Of a DNA stretch of 64,000 bases, positions 63,991-64,000 are shown piece after piece. Source of the stretch: Labia minor (lineage: Eukaryota > Arthropoda > Insecta > Dermaptera > Spongiphoridae). The position numbers and the translations under genes are program-made. The notes under the pieces were generated by a model. It was given only the letters and a program-made list of their open reading frames with translations, made no database searches and was not told the origin of the DNA. The stretch lies in assembly GCA_963082975.1 (NCBI GenBank), contig OY720345.1:17200491-17264490 (forward strand). The letters are read 5' to 3'. Position 1 is the first letter of the stretch. Every line of letters starts with the position of its first letter.

Positions 63991-64000
63991 ATTTTAATTT

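Overview
The window is AT-rich, repeat-dense metazoan DNA, most likely from an arthropod. The reasons are spliced C2H2 zinc-finger genes, a BEL/Pao element, several Ty3/Gypsy elements, Helitrons and Helentrons, hAT MITEs and tRNA-derived SINEs. One Gypsy gag begins with a SCAN-like helical motif that I associate with chelicerate elements; this is a weak hint from memory. No bacterial-style operons, CRISPR arrays or rRNA genes were seen.

The host-gene content is a cluster of C2H2 zinc-finger genes, all on the + strand. Five look intact: ZNF-1 (7345-8644), ZNF-2 (29087-30854), ZNF-3 (35352-37168), ZNF-4 (48541-50356) and ZNF-6 (53133-55087). Each has a tiny first exon with the only good start codon, one phase-1 intron, and a long second exon of 10 to 17 near-identical 28-residue fingers. 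The second exons mostly have no usable in-frame ATG, so a simple ORF search misses or truncates these genes. Two more loci are broken (ZNF-5, 51381-52921, split by a small LTR element; ZNF-7, 58554-58946, 3' end only), and two decayed tails lie at 46-208 and 9385-9600. Finger sequences are nearly invariant except at the predicted DNA-contact positions.

Nearly everything else is mobile DNA. Region by region: 1.3-7.0 kb, a whole-looking young BEL/Pao element (minus) inside the ZNF-1 5' region. 8.7-15.1 kb, a fold-back SINE-like pair, Helitron ends, a Helitron carrying a LINE tail, and SINEs. 15.1-26.4 kb, a broken Gypsy element with a second, non-autonomous Gypsy element nested in it. 27.5-28.3 kb, a MITE split by a hAT element. 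33.0-34.7, 37.7-39.0 and 39.3-43.6 kb, Helitrons with a captured LINE ORF2 tail, the last split by a broken Gypsy element. 45.0-46.6 kb, a Helentron-like unit with an endonuclease fragment. 46.8-47.3 kb, a SINE head, a LINE endonuclease piece and a 41-base A tract. 51.7-52.8 kb, a coding-free TRIM-type LTR element. 53.2 and 57.5 kb, hAT MITEs with perfect 8-bp target duplications. 61.2-62.2 kb, the 3' part of a broken minus-strand Gypsy element. 63.1 kb, a MULE transposase fragment.

Taken together the window looks like a lineage-expanded zinc-finger gene nursery embedded in recently active transposons. Genes share promoters, 3' tails and the same terminal stop, indicating segmental duplication. 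Finger arrays are remodelled by unequal exchange, and several insertions sit in their promoters, introns or exons. A role for these proteins in controlling transposons would parallel vertebrate KRAB zinc-finger proteins, but that is inference only: no effector domain is recognisable.
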